Shown here piece after piece: positions 45,501-56,756 of a DNA stretch of 64,000 nucleotides. The notes below the pieces were generated by a model. It did no database searches, was not told where the DNA came from, and saw only the letters and a program-made list of their open reading frames with translations. A program made the translations under genes and the position numbers. The DNA comes from Anisodus tanguticus (Eukaryota > Streptophyta > Magnoliopsida > Solanales > Solanaceae): positions 15,544,501-15,608,500 of the forward strand of contig CM067559.1 of NCBI GenBank assembly GCA_034509755.1. Reading direction: 5' to 3'. Position 1 is the first letter of the stretch. Each line of letters opens with the position of its first letter.

Positions 45501-46420
45501 CTAACATCTATTAGGAATGAATCAGTTAAAAGAGCCCAATAACATAGGCAAGTTTCAGTATTTTAAGTCTACAAATGAACAACAAAAATCCAGAAACCGC
45601 ATATACACACACGAAGATCTTTATCATATTCCTAATATCCTAAACTCATGCATACAGGTTTACAAACATGCTAATAGGGATTCAAAGATGAGCATATATT
45701 CGAAACTCTACAGGCATGCTTTCTAGTGTCCGAAAGTGAGAAACGAATATATCAACTCGTTAGTAAAATATGACCTCTTAAGAAAGCAAATTGCGATGAC
45801 ATATAAAACACTCAAATCAGCCTGAAATGCTTATTAACATAATTTGTACACTCCAACAAATTAACACGATGTTGGGACAGATTGAGCACTCAAACAAACA
45901 GATAAATACAAATAAATATATAAATAAGAGGATAAAAGAAAGGAAGTCGAGGTTACCTTCTCCGGGCAGCGAACCGATACGTGTTTTGAATCGTCGACCC
46001 GCTCAAAAAAGTTATTTTTTTGGAACTTTTGATTTTTGGACTACTGATTTTCTGATTTGAAATTCTAATTTTTTGGACCCGGTTTTGAAGACCCGAATCA
46101 GAAACAGACTCGACCCGACCCGGATTTTTTATCTGACCTGACCCGAAGCAAATAAACATGTGAAGAAAAAAAAGTTTCGGATTGAAGATTAGGAACAAAA
46201 GAAATATATTTTTTCTAACCAAAAATTAGGAACAAGTAGACCATTTTATTTGCTTGATTTTTCTTTCAATTTTTTGACCTTTTCTTTTCTGTTTTCCGAC
46301 CTCTTTTCGAACCTGAAAACCCTTTTATTTTATTTCTTGTTTTCAGATTCGGACCGAAAAAGACCCTTTGAATACTGGTTTTTGGACCAGAAAATACCCC
46401 TTAAATTGAAGAACAAAGGG

Positions 46421-46430
46421 GGTATTTATA
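46421..46430 (-). promoter_or_regulatory. TATA box of the Tat/Ogre-like 3' LTR
   Basis: TATAAATACC on the minus strand, about 110 bp from where the chromovirus inserted. The counterpart in the solo LTR is at 39520. The insertion therefore separates the promoter from about 700 bp of upstream LTR. Confidence 0.55.
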
Positions 46431-46539
46431 GATGGATTCCCCCAAGAATCGTTCAACCCATACCCCCATCACTTTCTGATATAAAATTCAAAATAAAAGG
46501 GCAAAGTGATGATTTTTTGAAGCGGATTTTGGGGATAGG

Positions 46540-48576
46540 TGTAACATCCCGTACTTTTGGGTTACGGTTTAAATCGTTAGGCGTATGGAAAATTGCTAGG
46601 CTTGTGTAAATAGACCCAAGCGTTGGATAAATTTATGTTATGTTTACGTATGCTAATAAAGAGATTAGCATATAAAATGATAAAACCCCGAGGTAATTTT
46701 GGACGTAACAAAGTGTGACGATGGAGATTAATAATAATATTTTTATATGTTCCAAAAGAGGTTATGGACATATCACGATTGTAATATTGAGTATATGAAG
46801 TGTGTGAAAATGATTATTAGTTAAATGGGAGAGTGAGGAATTAATTAGTGGACAAGTGTTAGTCACGTGTTCTGGATAGAGAAGCATAGATTGACACATA
46901 TTATAAGGTGGAGGTGATTAGTAGATTGATTAGTGTGCATGCATGTGGCATTGAGTGACACGAGTTAAACAAAAAAAGGGAAGGTATCAATGAGACCTTT
47001 GACACCACTTCATCGAGAACTTATAAAAATAGGAGAAGCCACATTCTTTTAGTGCCTAGCATATTAACGAACAAACCTTCTGGTTGTATCCATAATTAGG
47101 AAATTTCATTTTATACATTTTATACCATTCTCTTAAGGCAATCAATGCAGAAACTTCTTGTTGTCTCCATATTTAGACATTCTCAATTAGATCTAAAACT
47201 ACTTAGTGTTTGGACAAATTTTAGATTTGATAATTATCTTGCTTCTCAAACAAGGAAGCAACAAGTAACGTAAATTCAAGTCTCTTAACATCAACGTGGG
47301 TTTCAATATTATTGTGGTGCATTGCGGGCTGCTTTAGTTGTATTGTGGACACAAAATGACTAAGGTATGTTAAGGCAAATTATTTCCTTCTTTTGGCATG
47401 TTTCATGTAACGAAATATAACCGTGATATGGTTCCATAATTTATTCTACTCCTAGTAGTTAAGAATATTCATATTATTGATTCATATGCTAAAAGCATGT
47501 CTAAATATGTTCCTAAGTCCTTATTGAGACATACGGAAAAGATGTTGATATTCACAGTGTTAGCCAAAGAGGCAAGGATATTATTGTCATCCAACAAATT
47601 CAGAAAATGTTTTATTGTCATTCATGCATTTTCATTTGCATCATATTATATATTATCCTGGACCCATTTGTGCTATGCACACTACTATATGGTAAATATT
47701 ATATATATGTAGGGGATATGGGGAAAGGGAAAGGCGTTATATACGCACGCCACCTACAGCTGGTACAGACTATCACGTAAAGAAAGAGTGCTATAAGGCC
47801 AAAATGATGTGATGCACATGTGTGACCGATATAACCTGATCCCTACAGAGGCGGTTATGGACAGGAAGAGCCCATGTGTGGCCAATCTATATGTGTACCG
47901 CATTTGCATCATGCATACATTCATTAACCATTATATGATATAATGCCCACAGAGGCTGTTATGGTAAGGAAGATGCCGATGAGGCCGATGTATATGTATA
48001 CTGCATTGTGCATGACGTTTAGGCATATGTATTAGGACTCTCAGAGATAATTATTGTTGGTCGATTGTTCCTGTTTCAGTTTATTATTATATCCTTGTTA
48101 TGTTATTATTTATGCCTGACATACTCAGTACATCAGTCGTACTGACATCCCTTTTATCGGGGGACGCTGCGTTTCATGCCCGCAGGTTCACATAGGCAGG
48201 GTGACGATTCACGTTAGTTGATTGCGGATCCAGCGGATTTTTGGAGCACTCCCCTTGTTCGGAGTGTTGGTCTAATTTTGGTAGGATTCATTTTTGCTTG
48301 TATATATGGGTATGGCGGGGCCCTATCCCGACCTTTGATAGTGCTACTCTTAGAGGCTTGTAGACCGGTGTCCTGTGGATAGTGATCTTGTATGGGTTTG
48401 TCGGTCTTGGTATGGGTACTTATATACATAAGTTGGTTTTCTGGATAAAGATTTCACGTAAATTTTTTTCGGCTTAGTCCGTAATTAATGATGATTAGGT
48501 GGTAAATGTACGATTTGCGGTACCTGGCAGGTGGGGTCTGGGTGCCCGTCGCGGCCCTACGGTTTGGGTCGTGACA
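46540..48576 (+). repeat. 5' LTR of the Tekay-like element
   Basis: 2037 bp, TGTAACATCCCG...GGGTCGTGACA. A TATA-like TATAAAAATA lies at 47022. Two phrases around GAGGC-GTTATGG with GCCCA-AG occur at about 47840 and 47950, an internal short repeat. The 71-codon frame at 47497 is also present in the other LTR only because the LTRs are copies. Confidence 0.9.
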
Positions 48577-48580
48577 AACT

Positions 48581-48593
48581 TGGTATCAGAGCA
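48581..48593 (+). other. tRNA-Met primer-binding site of the Tekay-like element
   Basis: TGGTATCAGAGCA lies four bases after the LTR end. This is the standard initiator tRNA-Met primer used by plant chromoviruses. Confidence 0.8.
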
Positions 48594-48768
48594 TGTCTGT
48601 CCTATGGAGTCTACAAGTCGTGTCTAGTAGAGTCTTGTTTATGGGTGTGTTGTGCACCATACTTATAAACATGAGGCTATCTAACATTTTAGGGATGGTT
48701 TCTATTCTTTCATCTCATAAATCGTGCTATAGAACTGAGTTATAAGTATTTCACTCCTAATCTATTTC

Positions 48769-49998
48769 GTGGTTATGATTCCAGCGATGCCTCCCGCAAG
48801 GAAGAAGTCCAAGAGTATGAGGAAGTTGAATACAGCTGCGGGTAAAGGTACTAGCCGATTGCCACCCGTTAGCGAGGGCCAGAGTGAGACCCTCGGTATG
48901 ACTCCTTCGTATGGTTCTCCCAGTACATCACCATCGGAGGAGATTAGTGGAGCTGCAGCACCCCTAGTTCCTCCACATGATACTCCATACGTGGATCCTG
49001 ATATGCGGGGTGCGGTTCATTTATTGACATGATTGGTGGCCGCTCAGGCCCAACGTCAGGTTCCCAATCCTTCTGATAGAGCTGCTAGCGCAAGAGCTTG
49101 GGATTTCATCAATCTAGACCCTCCGGTATTCACAGGAACAGACTTGAATGTGGACCCGCAGAATGTTTTAGATCAGGTACAGCGCACTTTGTAGGTGTTG
49201 GATGCTACCGATATCGAGTCGGTAAAGTTTGCCTCTTATAGACTGCGGGATGTCGCAGTAACCTGGTATGAAACATGGGAGCAATATAGGGGACCTCGTG
49301 CTGCGCCAGCAAGATGTGGGGGAGTTTTCAGAGGCTTTTTTACAGCATTTTCTACCAGTCGAGCTTCGATGGGCCAGACATGACAGGTCCCTACATCTTG
49401 AACAGGGCAGCATGAGCGTTCGAGAATATAGCCTGCAGTTTAATTCATTGGCTCGATATGCTCCTACAATTATAGATGAAATGAGTGACCAGGTACACAG
49501 GTTCGTTACTGGCTTGGGGTCACACTTGGTCAATGAGTGTACTAGGGCTTCTTTGAATCCGGATATGGATATTGCTCGCATCCAGTCTTATGCACAGAAC
49601 CTGGAGGATCGCAAGAGGAACAACGGGTCGATCGAGAGCGTGATAGAGGCCAGCATAAAAGGGCTCAGTCTGTAAGTGGCGTGAGGGACTTCGGAGGCGA
49701 GCCCAGGACACAGCCTTACAGACGACAATCTTACCCAGCAGTCAGCGCATCATTGCCATATTCAGGATCAAGGGCTGATCGATATATTCAAACGAGACCA
49801 GGCCATAGTTCACAAGCATCAGGATCTTATTGTAGAGGGAATTCTATGCAGATGAGGCCGCCGTTGGCTCGATGCAGGCAGTGTGGTGGGACCCATGCAG
49901 GGTCGTGCCAACAAGAGGGAAGAGTATGTTATTCTTGCGGGGAGTATGGTCATATAGTGAGAAATTGCCCGACAAAAGATGAAGGTGTTAGAGCCTAG
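48769..49998 (+). pseudogene. Chromovirus gag remnant with zinc knuckle
   Basis: It starts near 48787 (MPPARKKSKSMRK). A stop follows at 49030, then frames change near 49300 and 49675. The core includes VTWYETWEQY and then EFSEAFLQHFLP, SVREYSLQFNSLARYAP and DIARIQSYAQNLE, typical Ty3/Gypsy gag. The C-terminus has RQCGGTHAGSC and a complete CCHC knuckle CYSCGEYGHIVRNC. The lesions are at least two stops and two frameshifts. Confidence 0.85.
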
Positions 49999-50149
49999 CC
50001 GGTCGGATCTGCAGCAGCTTCATCCCAATCAGTACGCCCGGTAGGGCAGAGTCATTAGACGTTATCTGGTCAAGGCAGAGGAAGGGGCCAGAACCGTACT
50101 TATGCATTGATGGGATGACATGATCAAGAGTCCTCACCTGATGTCATTA

Positions 50150-50640
50150 CATGTACGTTATCGGTCCTTTCACATAATTTGTATGTGTTGTAAGATCCAA
50201 GCTCAAATTTATCATATATTACTCCTTTCATTGCCTATAAATTTGGTATGGATCCTGAGTTGATAAGGGGTCCATTTATGGTATCTACACCGATTGGTGA
50301 ATCGGTAATCGCTAGATGGGTCTATCGAAATTGTGCAGTATTAGCTTGTAATCATCAGACCCTAGCAGATTTAGTGGAATTAGAAATGGTTGACTTCGAT
50401 GTTATTATGGGCATGGATTGGTTAGCGTCATGTTACGCTAATGTTGACTGCCGAACAAAGATTGTTAGATTCCAATTTCCAGGCGAGCCAGTCCTTGAAT
50501 GGAAAGGTAACACGGCAACGCCAAAAGGTAGGTTTATTTCATACCTTAAGGCAAGAAAGATGATCTCAAAAGGGGGTATATACCATCTTGTTCGGGCAAG
50601 GGATGTCAATGCTAAACCGCCTAGTTCTCAATCAATTATG
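50150..50640 (+). pseudogene. Chromovirus aspartic protease region
   Basis: The catalytic motif lies at about 50190 as DPSSNLSYITPF, just after a stop; the usual Gly of the D-x-G triad is Ser. The second half, in the open stretch from 50248, has FDVIMGMDWLASCYANVDC, the flap/C-terminal motif of this clade. Peptidase activity is not expected. Confidence 0.75.
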
Positions 50641-51990
50641 GTGGTCAATGAATTTCTTGATGTATTCCCAGACGAACTTTCAGGCCTTCCTCCTGAAAGG
50701 GAAATTGAGTTCGGTAAAGATGTGTTGTTAGACACTCAACCGATATCTATTCCTCCATATAGAATGGCCCCAGCTGAATTGAAAGAATTGAAGGAGCAAT
50801 TAAGGATTTGCTCGAGAAAGGCTTTATTAGGCCTAGCATATCTTCTTGGGGCACGCCGGTATTGTTCATACGAAAGAAAGATGGCTCATTACGGATGTGT
50901 ACCGACTTCGGCGGCTAAATAAGGTTACTACCAAGAACAAGTAGCCTCTTCCCCGAATTGACGATTTGTTTGATCAGCTATAAGGTGCGAGATATTTCTC
51001 AAAAATTGACCTAAGGTCAGGGTATCATCAGCTAAAGGTTAAGGAGAAGGATATTCCAAAGACGGCCTTCAGGACAAGGTATGGGCACTTCGAATTCCTA
51101 GTAATGTCATTTGGACTTACAAATGCACCAGCAGCATTTATGGATCTACCGAACTACGTGTTCCACCCATTCCTGGACATATTTGTGATTGTAATTATAG
51201 ATGATATTCTGGTTTACTCTCACTCAGAAACAGAGCATGTGGATCACTTGCGGATAATACTACAAATGCTCCGGGACCATAAGTTGTATGCAAAGCTATC
51301 CAAATGTGAGTTTTGGCTGAAGTCAATGGCTTTTCTTGGTCATATAGTGTCAGACGAGGGTATAAGAGTTGACACTCAGAATATTGAAGTGGTGAAGAAT
51401 TGGTCAAGGCCTACGACACCAACAGAGGTTCGCAGCTTTTTGGGCTTAGCCGGCTATTATAGAAGGTTTGTAGAATGATTTTCTACCATATCAGCACCAC
51501 TAACGAAGTTAATACAAAAGGCTATAAAATTCCAGTGGTCCGATGCTTATGAGTAGAGTTTCCAGGAGTTAAATGATAGATTAAAATCGGCACCAGCCCT
51601 TACTCTCCCAGAAGGTCCAGAATGTTATGTTGTGTATTGTGATGCCTCGGGAGCAAGTTTAGAATGTGTGCTAATGCAGCATGGTAAAGTGATTGTCTAT
51701 GCTTCAAGGCAATTGAGGAATCATGAGAAGAACTATCCGACACATGATTTAGAGTTGGCCGCAGTAGTCTATGCACTGAAGATTTGGCGGCACTATTTAT
51801 ATGGTGTTCATGTAGACATTTTTACGGATCACAAGAGTCTGCAATACATATTCAAACAAAAAGAGCTGAATTTGAGATAAAGAAGATGGCTTGAATTATT
51901 AAAGGATTATGATGTGGACATCTTATATCACCCTGGCAAAGCTAATGTTGTAGCAGACGCGCTCAGCCGTAAGTCAATGGTTAGTTCGAT
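50640..51990 (+). pseudogene. Chromovirus reverse transcriptase and RNase H
   Basis: RT begins with VNEFLDVFPDELSGLPPERE and SIPPYRMAPAELKELK. It then shifts frame near 50805 and again near 50930. The palm is in 51104-51478 (MSFGLTNAPAAFMDL, IIDDILVYS with Ile-Ile for the usual Phe-Ile, FLGHIVSDEGI, SFLGLAGYYRRF). After stops at 51476 and about 51554, RNase H follows at 51632-51880 with YCDASGAS, ELAAVVYALKIWRHYLYG and FTDHKSLQYIF. VADALSRKSM near 51950 ends the domain. Confidence 0.85.
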
Positions 51991-52029
51991 GTCAGTGCAA
52001 GTCAAAAGGAAGGAATTGGTAAGAGAGCT

Positions 52030-53563
52030 TCATCGTTAGCTAGTTTGGGAGTTCGACTAGTAGATTCGGAGGATGGTGGGTTTGTGGTCCAGAATGTGTC
52101 AAAATCATCCCTTATATAAGAAATTAAGGAACGTCAATGGGAAGACCCTAGTTTGAAGAAGATAAGAGAGAGAATTCAACAAAATAAGACCACGACTTTT
52201 GAGATTGACGAACAGGGAACTCTCAGGCACCAGGGTCGTCTATGTATTCCAAATATAGAAGGATTGTGGGATAGAATTATGATGGAGATTCATTATTCAC
52301 GGTACTCTATTCATCCAGGATCAACTCAAATGTATCATGATCTCAAAAGTATTTATTGGTGGAATGACATGAAGAAGCGCGTGGCAGAGTTTGTAGCTTA
52401 GTGCCCCAATTATCAGCAGATAAAAATAGAACACCAAAAGCCTGGTGGCTTGACTCAGAACATCGAGATTCCAATATGGAAATGGGAAATGATTAATATG
52501 GACTTCGGTACGGGATTACCTCATTCCTATCGGAAATTTGATTCTATTTGGGTAATTGTTGACAGACTAACCAAATCAGCTCATTTCTTGCCAGTGAAAA
52601 CTACCTACACTGCCAAAAATTACGCGAAGTTATATATTAAGGAGGTCGTTCGACTTCATGGTGTGCCTATCTCTATTATATCTAACCGAGGTGCTCAGTT
52701 TACAGCTAACTTTTGGAAATCATTTCAGAAAGGGTTAGGCACCCGAGTTAATTTAAGTACGGATTTCCATCCTTAGACAGACGATCAAGATGACCGGACG
52801 ATTCAAACGCTCGAGGACATATTTCGAGCTTATGTGTTGGACTTTAAGGGAAGTTGGGATGATCACTTACCCCTTATTGAGTTCGCGTACAATAACAGAT
52901 ATCACGCCAGTATTAAAATAGCTCCATATGAGGCTTTGTACGGACGAAGATGTAGACCTCCTATTGGATGGTTCGAGGTAGGCGAATCAGAGTTATTTGG
53001 ACCTGACTTGGTACACCAAGCCATAGAAAAGGTAAAGCTTATCCAAGAATGGTTGTTAACAGCTCAGAGTCGTCAGAAGTCATACGCAGATATGCGATGG
53101 CGAGACTTAGAATTTCAGGTAGACGACTGGATATTTTTGAAAATTTCGCCGATGAATGGTCTAATGAGATTCAGGAAGAAAGGAAAACTTAGTCCAAGGT
53201 ATATTGGGCCATATCGCATAATTCGACGAATTGGCCAGGTAGCATACGAATTGGACTTACCTTCGGAGTTGGAGTGTGTGCATCCAGTCTTCCATATTTC
53301 CATGTTGAGAGCATGTGTTGGAGATCCTTCTCGGATTGTACCAATTGAAGATGTGCAGATTACAGAGGATCTGTCATATGAAGAAATTCATGTTGCTATC
53401 CTAAATCGACAAGTCCGCAAGCTGAGGACTATAGAAGTAGCTTCTGTAAAAGTTCTATGGAAAAATAGGAACGTGGAAGAGATGACATGGGAAAGGGAAG
53501 AGGAAATGACGCACAAATATCCACACCTATTCCAGACTAATGTCGAGATTTCAAGAGATGTTT
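52030..53563 (+). pseudogene. Chromovirus integrase with catalytic substitutions and chromodomain-like tail
   Basis: The zinc-binding region spans 52153-52430 and is broken by a stop at 52399; its second Cys pair reads CPNYQQ, with Tyr for Cys. The core has the first catalytic Asp in NMDFGTGLP. The second motif reads ISNRGAQF (Asn for Asp) and the third reads DDRTIQTLED (Asp for Glu), beside a stop at about 52776. The C-terminus is open from 52834 to 53563 (SPRYIGPYRIIRRIG, HPVFHISMLRACVGDP). It ends with a chromodomain-like segment (ILNRQVRKLRTIEVASVKVLW, EEMTWEREEEM), the mark of chromoviruses. Confidence 0.85.
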
Positions 53564-53634
53564 AACGATTGTGTATTCAAGCTACGTAACGGAGATTAGA
53601 TAAGTTACCCCAACATTCGAGGATGAATGTTTCT

Positions 53635-53646
53635 AAGGGGGAAAGA
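53635..53646 (+). other. Polypurine tract of the Tekay-like element
   Basis: AAGGGGGAAAGA directly before TGTAACATCC at 53647, the plus-strand priming site for reverse transcription. Confidence 0.85.
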
Positions 53647-55738
53647 TGTAACATCCCGTACTTTCGGGTTACGGTTTAAATCGCTAGGCGTATGGAAAAT
53701 GTAGGCGTGTGTAAATAGACCCGAGTGTTGGATAAATTTATGTTATGTTTACGTATGCTAATAAAGAGCTTAGCATATAAAAGGATAAAACCCCGAGGTA
53801 ATTTTGGACGTAACAAAGTGTGACGATGGAGATTAATAATAATATTTTTATATGTCCCAAAAGAGGTTATGGACTAGAACTATATCATGATTGTAATAAT
53901 GAGTATATGAAGTGTGTGAAAATGATTATTAGTTAAATGGGAGAGTGAGGAATTAATCAGTGGACAAGTGTCAGTCACGTGTTCCGGATAGAGAAGCATA
54001 GATTGACACATATTATAAGGTGGAGGTGATTAGTAGATTGATTAGTGTGCATGCATGTGGCATTGAGTGACATGGGTTAAACACAAAAAGGGAAGGTGTC
54101 AATGAGACCTTTGACACCACTTCATCGAGAACTTATAAAAATAGGAGAAGCCACATTCTTTTAGTGCCTAGCATATTAACGAACAAACCTTCTGGTTGTA
54201 TCCATAATTAGGAAATTTCATTTTATACATTTTATACCATTCTCTTAAGGAAATCAATGCAGAAACTTCTTGTTGTCTCCATATTTAGACATTCTCAATT
54301 AGATCTAAAACTACTTAGTGTTTGGACAAATTTTAGATTTGATAATTATCTTGCTTCTCAAACAAGGAAGCAACAAGTAACGTAAATTCAAGTCTCTTAA
54401 CATCAACGTGAGTTTCAATATTATTGGGGTGCATTGCGGGCTGCTTTAGTTGTATTGTGGACACAAAATGACTAAGGTATGTTAAGGCAAATTATTTCCT
54501 TCTTTTGGCATGTTTCATGTAACGAAATATAACCGTGATATGGTTCCATAATTTATTCTACTCCTAGTAGTTAAGAATATTCATATTATTGATTCATATG
54601 CTAAAAGCATGTCTAAATATGTTCCTAAGTCCTTATTGAGGCATACGGAAAAGATGTTGATATTCACAGTGTTAGCCAAAGAGGCAAGGATATTATTGTC
54701 ATCCGACAAATTCAGAAAATGTTTTATTGTCATTCATGCATTTTCATTTGCATCATATTATATATTATCCTGGACCCATTTGTGCTATGCATACTACTAT
54801 ATGGTAAATATTATATATATGTAGGGGATATGGGGAAAGGGAATGGCGTTATATACGCACGCCACCTACAGCTGGTACAGACTATCACATAAAGAAAGAG
54901 TCCTATAAGGCCAAAATGATGTGATGCACATGTGTGGCCGATATAACCTGATGCCCACAGAGGCGGTTATGGACAGGAAAAGCCCATGTGTAGCCAATAT
55001 ATATGTATACCGCATTTGCATCATGCATACATTCATTAACCATTATATGGTATGATGCCCACAGAGGTTGTTATGGTAAGGAAGACGCCGATAAGGCCGA
55101 TGTATATGTATACCGCATTGTGCATGGCGTTTAGGCATATGTAAAGAACCCTCAGAGATAATTATTGTTGGTCGGTTTCACTAACTGAATTATTGCTTCA
55201 ATTCAGTTTATTCTTCTTTTCCCCTAAAGTTCCTGTTTCAATTTATTGTTATATCCTTGTTATGTTATCATTAATGCCTGACATACTCAGTATATCAGTC
55301 GTACTAACGTCCCTTTTGTCGGGGGATGCTGCGTTTTATGCCCGCAGGTTCACATAGGCAGGGTGATGATTCACGTTAGTTGATTGCGGATCCAACGGAT
55401 TTTTGGAGCACTCCCCTTGTTCGGAGTGTTGGTCTAATTTTGGTACGGTACATTTTTGCTTGTATATATGGGTATGACGGAGCCTTGTCCCGACCTTTGA
55501 TGTTGCTACTCTTAGAGGCTTGTAGACGGGTGTCCTGTGGATAGTGGTCTTGTATGGCCTTGTCGGCCTTGGTATGGGTACTTATATACATAAGTTCGTT
55601 TTCTGGATAAAGATTTCACGTAATTTTCTTTCAGCTTAGTCCGTAATTAATGATGATTAGGTAGTAAATGTACGATTAGCGATACCCGGCGGGTGGGATC
55701 CGGGTGCCCGTCGTGGCCCTACTATTTGGGTCATGACA
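53647..55738 (+). repeat. 3' LTR of the Tekay-like element
   Basis: 2092 bp, TGTAACATCCCG...GGGTCATGACA. It differs from the 5' LTR by scattered substitutions, by an extra phrase around GGACTAGAACTATATCATG near 53872 and by about 55 bp of extra sequence near 55175-55235. TATA-like TATAAAAATA is at 54134. Confidence 0.9.
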
Positions 55739-56309
55739 ATAGGGTGTGGGTGAAGTGATGGGTGATGGTGGGTGGTGTCGGCGAGGCAGATGGGGGTTGG
55801 TGGTGGCAGGGTGTGGGTCGCGGCTGGGGTTGTGAAAGAAGGGAGGATAGGGTTTGTTAGGTTTTGGGTTTTGGGTTTTGGGTTTTAGGGGAAATAAGTG
55901 GGTTGGGGCGATTTGGGCCGGCTCGACAACGTTCACTCTTCCATCTTCATTACGGGTCGGTTGGGCCTAGTATGGGGGTGGACGATTGGGCCATTTTTGT
56001 GGTGGGTTGATATTATATTTTGGGTGAATGGAAAATGGGTTATGGTTTAAAAATATAAAAAGGGTTTATTACTTAAAAAAATGCTTTGAAGTATAAATTA
56101 TTAAAAAATAAAATAACAATGTGATAATAATAAAACATAATATTTGCGAAATTCTTAATGCTTAATAAAAAATGTGATGCTATTTTGCGAAAATAAAATA
56201 ACATAAAATATTATGGTAAAATCTATGATTATGATATTATAGCCAATGATGGTAGAAAAATGCGAATAATAATAATAATGATAATAAATAATAATATTGA
56301 GAATAATAA

Positions 56310-56368
56310 TAATAATATATATATATATATATATATATGCATACATATATATATATATATATATATGT

Positions 56369-56399
<31 letters not shown>

Positions 56400-56400
56400 C
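56310..56400. repeat. (AT)n / (TA)n microsatellite in the Tat/Ogre-like LTR
   Basis: Interrupted runs of AT with GCATACAT breaks, preceded by (AATAAT)n. It corresponds to the (AT)n tract at 38488 in the antisense solo LTR. Tyr/Ile-rich open frames here are artefacts of the repeat. Confidence 0.85.
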
Positions 56401-56440
56401 AATAAATATCGAAAAAGAGGGGACAAAACTGGTGTCAACA

Positions 56441-56460
56441 GATGCCCATCTTTGGCCGGA
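56441..56460 (-). other. Putative polypurine tract of the Tat/Ogre-like element
   Basis: On the minus strand CCAAAGATGGGCATC stands immediately before the LTR start TGTTGACACC. It is purine-rich and correctly placed, but not a pure polypurine run, so the assignment rests on position. Confidence 0.45.
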
Positions 56461-56756
56461 GACGATGAAAGAGTTTTCGAACAAAGACATTGATTGATTA
56501 GCCAATTTTGTCCTGATCATCGGGCCTTGAAAGAAGATTAGGGATGCACGGGTAGAGATAGAATCGCGAGGGAGAAGAAATCGCGATATCGGTAAATAGA
56601 GAAGCAAAGTTGGTGCAGATTCAAGAAATGTTGCCCCAGGATCGAGTTATGCTGACACCGGTTGCAGATGTGGCAAGATATTGGGAAAGAGCGAAATGAC
56701 ATTCAAAGTAGGCCACTGACCTTTGTTAGGAAGTCTAGCTCTCCAACAAAATGCCT

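Larger units (their letters stand above)
46540..55738 (+). mobile_element. Tekay/Del-like Ty3/Gypsy chromovirus, full length but defective
   Basis: 9199 bp from LTR to LTR with the 5-bp duplication ATAGG on both sides (46535-46539 and 55739-55743). It has a primer site, gag, protease, RT, RNase H, integrase with chromodomain-like tail, and a polypurine tract, in proper order. The two LTRs are very similar by eye, apart from a roughly 55-bp insertion in the 3' LTR near 55180, so insertion was fairly recent. The coding region nevertheless has many stops, suggesting it was mobilised by a related element's proteins. Confidence 0.9.
37685..56440 (-). repeat. 3' LTR of the Tat/Ogre-like element (about 5.35 kb, in three parts)
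   Basis: The parts are 37685-38406, 42613-46539 and 55744-56440. They are contiguous once the two insertions and one copy of each target duplication are removed. The first part aligns closely to 63109-63800 (5' LTR), the latter lacking about 20 bp near 63220. The second part resumes exactly where 63796 continues. It includes about 59-bp tandem repeats at the U5 end (38130-38400, 42620-42760) and an (AT)n tract near its start (56310-56400). It contains no gene. Confidence 0.85.

Noticed and set aside
47497..47712. 71-codon frame conserved at 54609-54824
   Set aside because: Conservation is due to the two LTRs being copies of each other, not to selection. There is no protein motif.
48214..48429. 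Minus-strand 71-codon frame also found at 55376-55591
   Set aside because: Same reason: duplicated LTR sequence.
56155..56607. 150-codon Ile/Tyr-rich frame resembling a membrane protein
   Set aside because: Arises from the (AT)n microsatellite, which encodes alternating Ile and Tyr in any frame.
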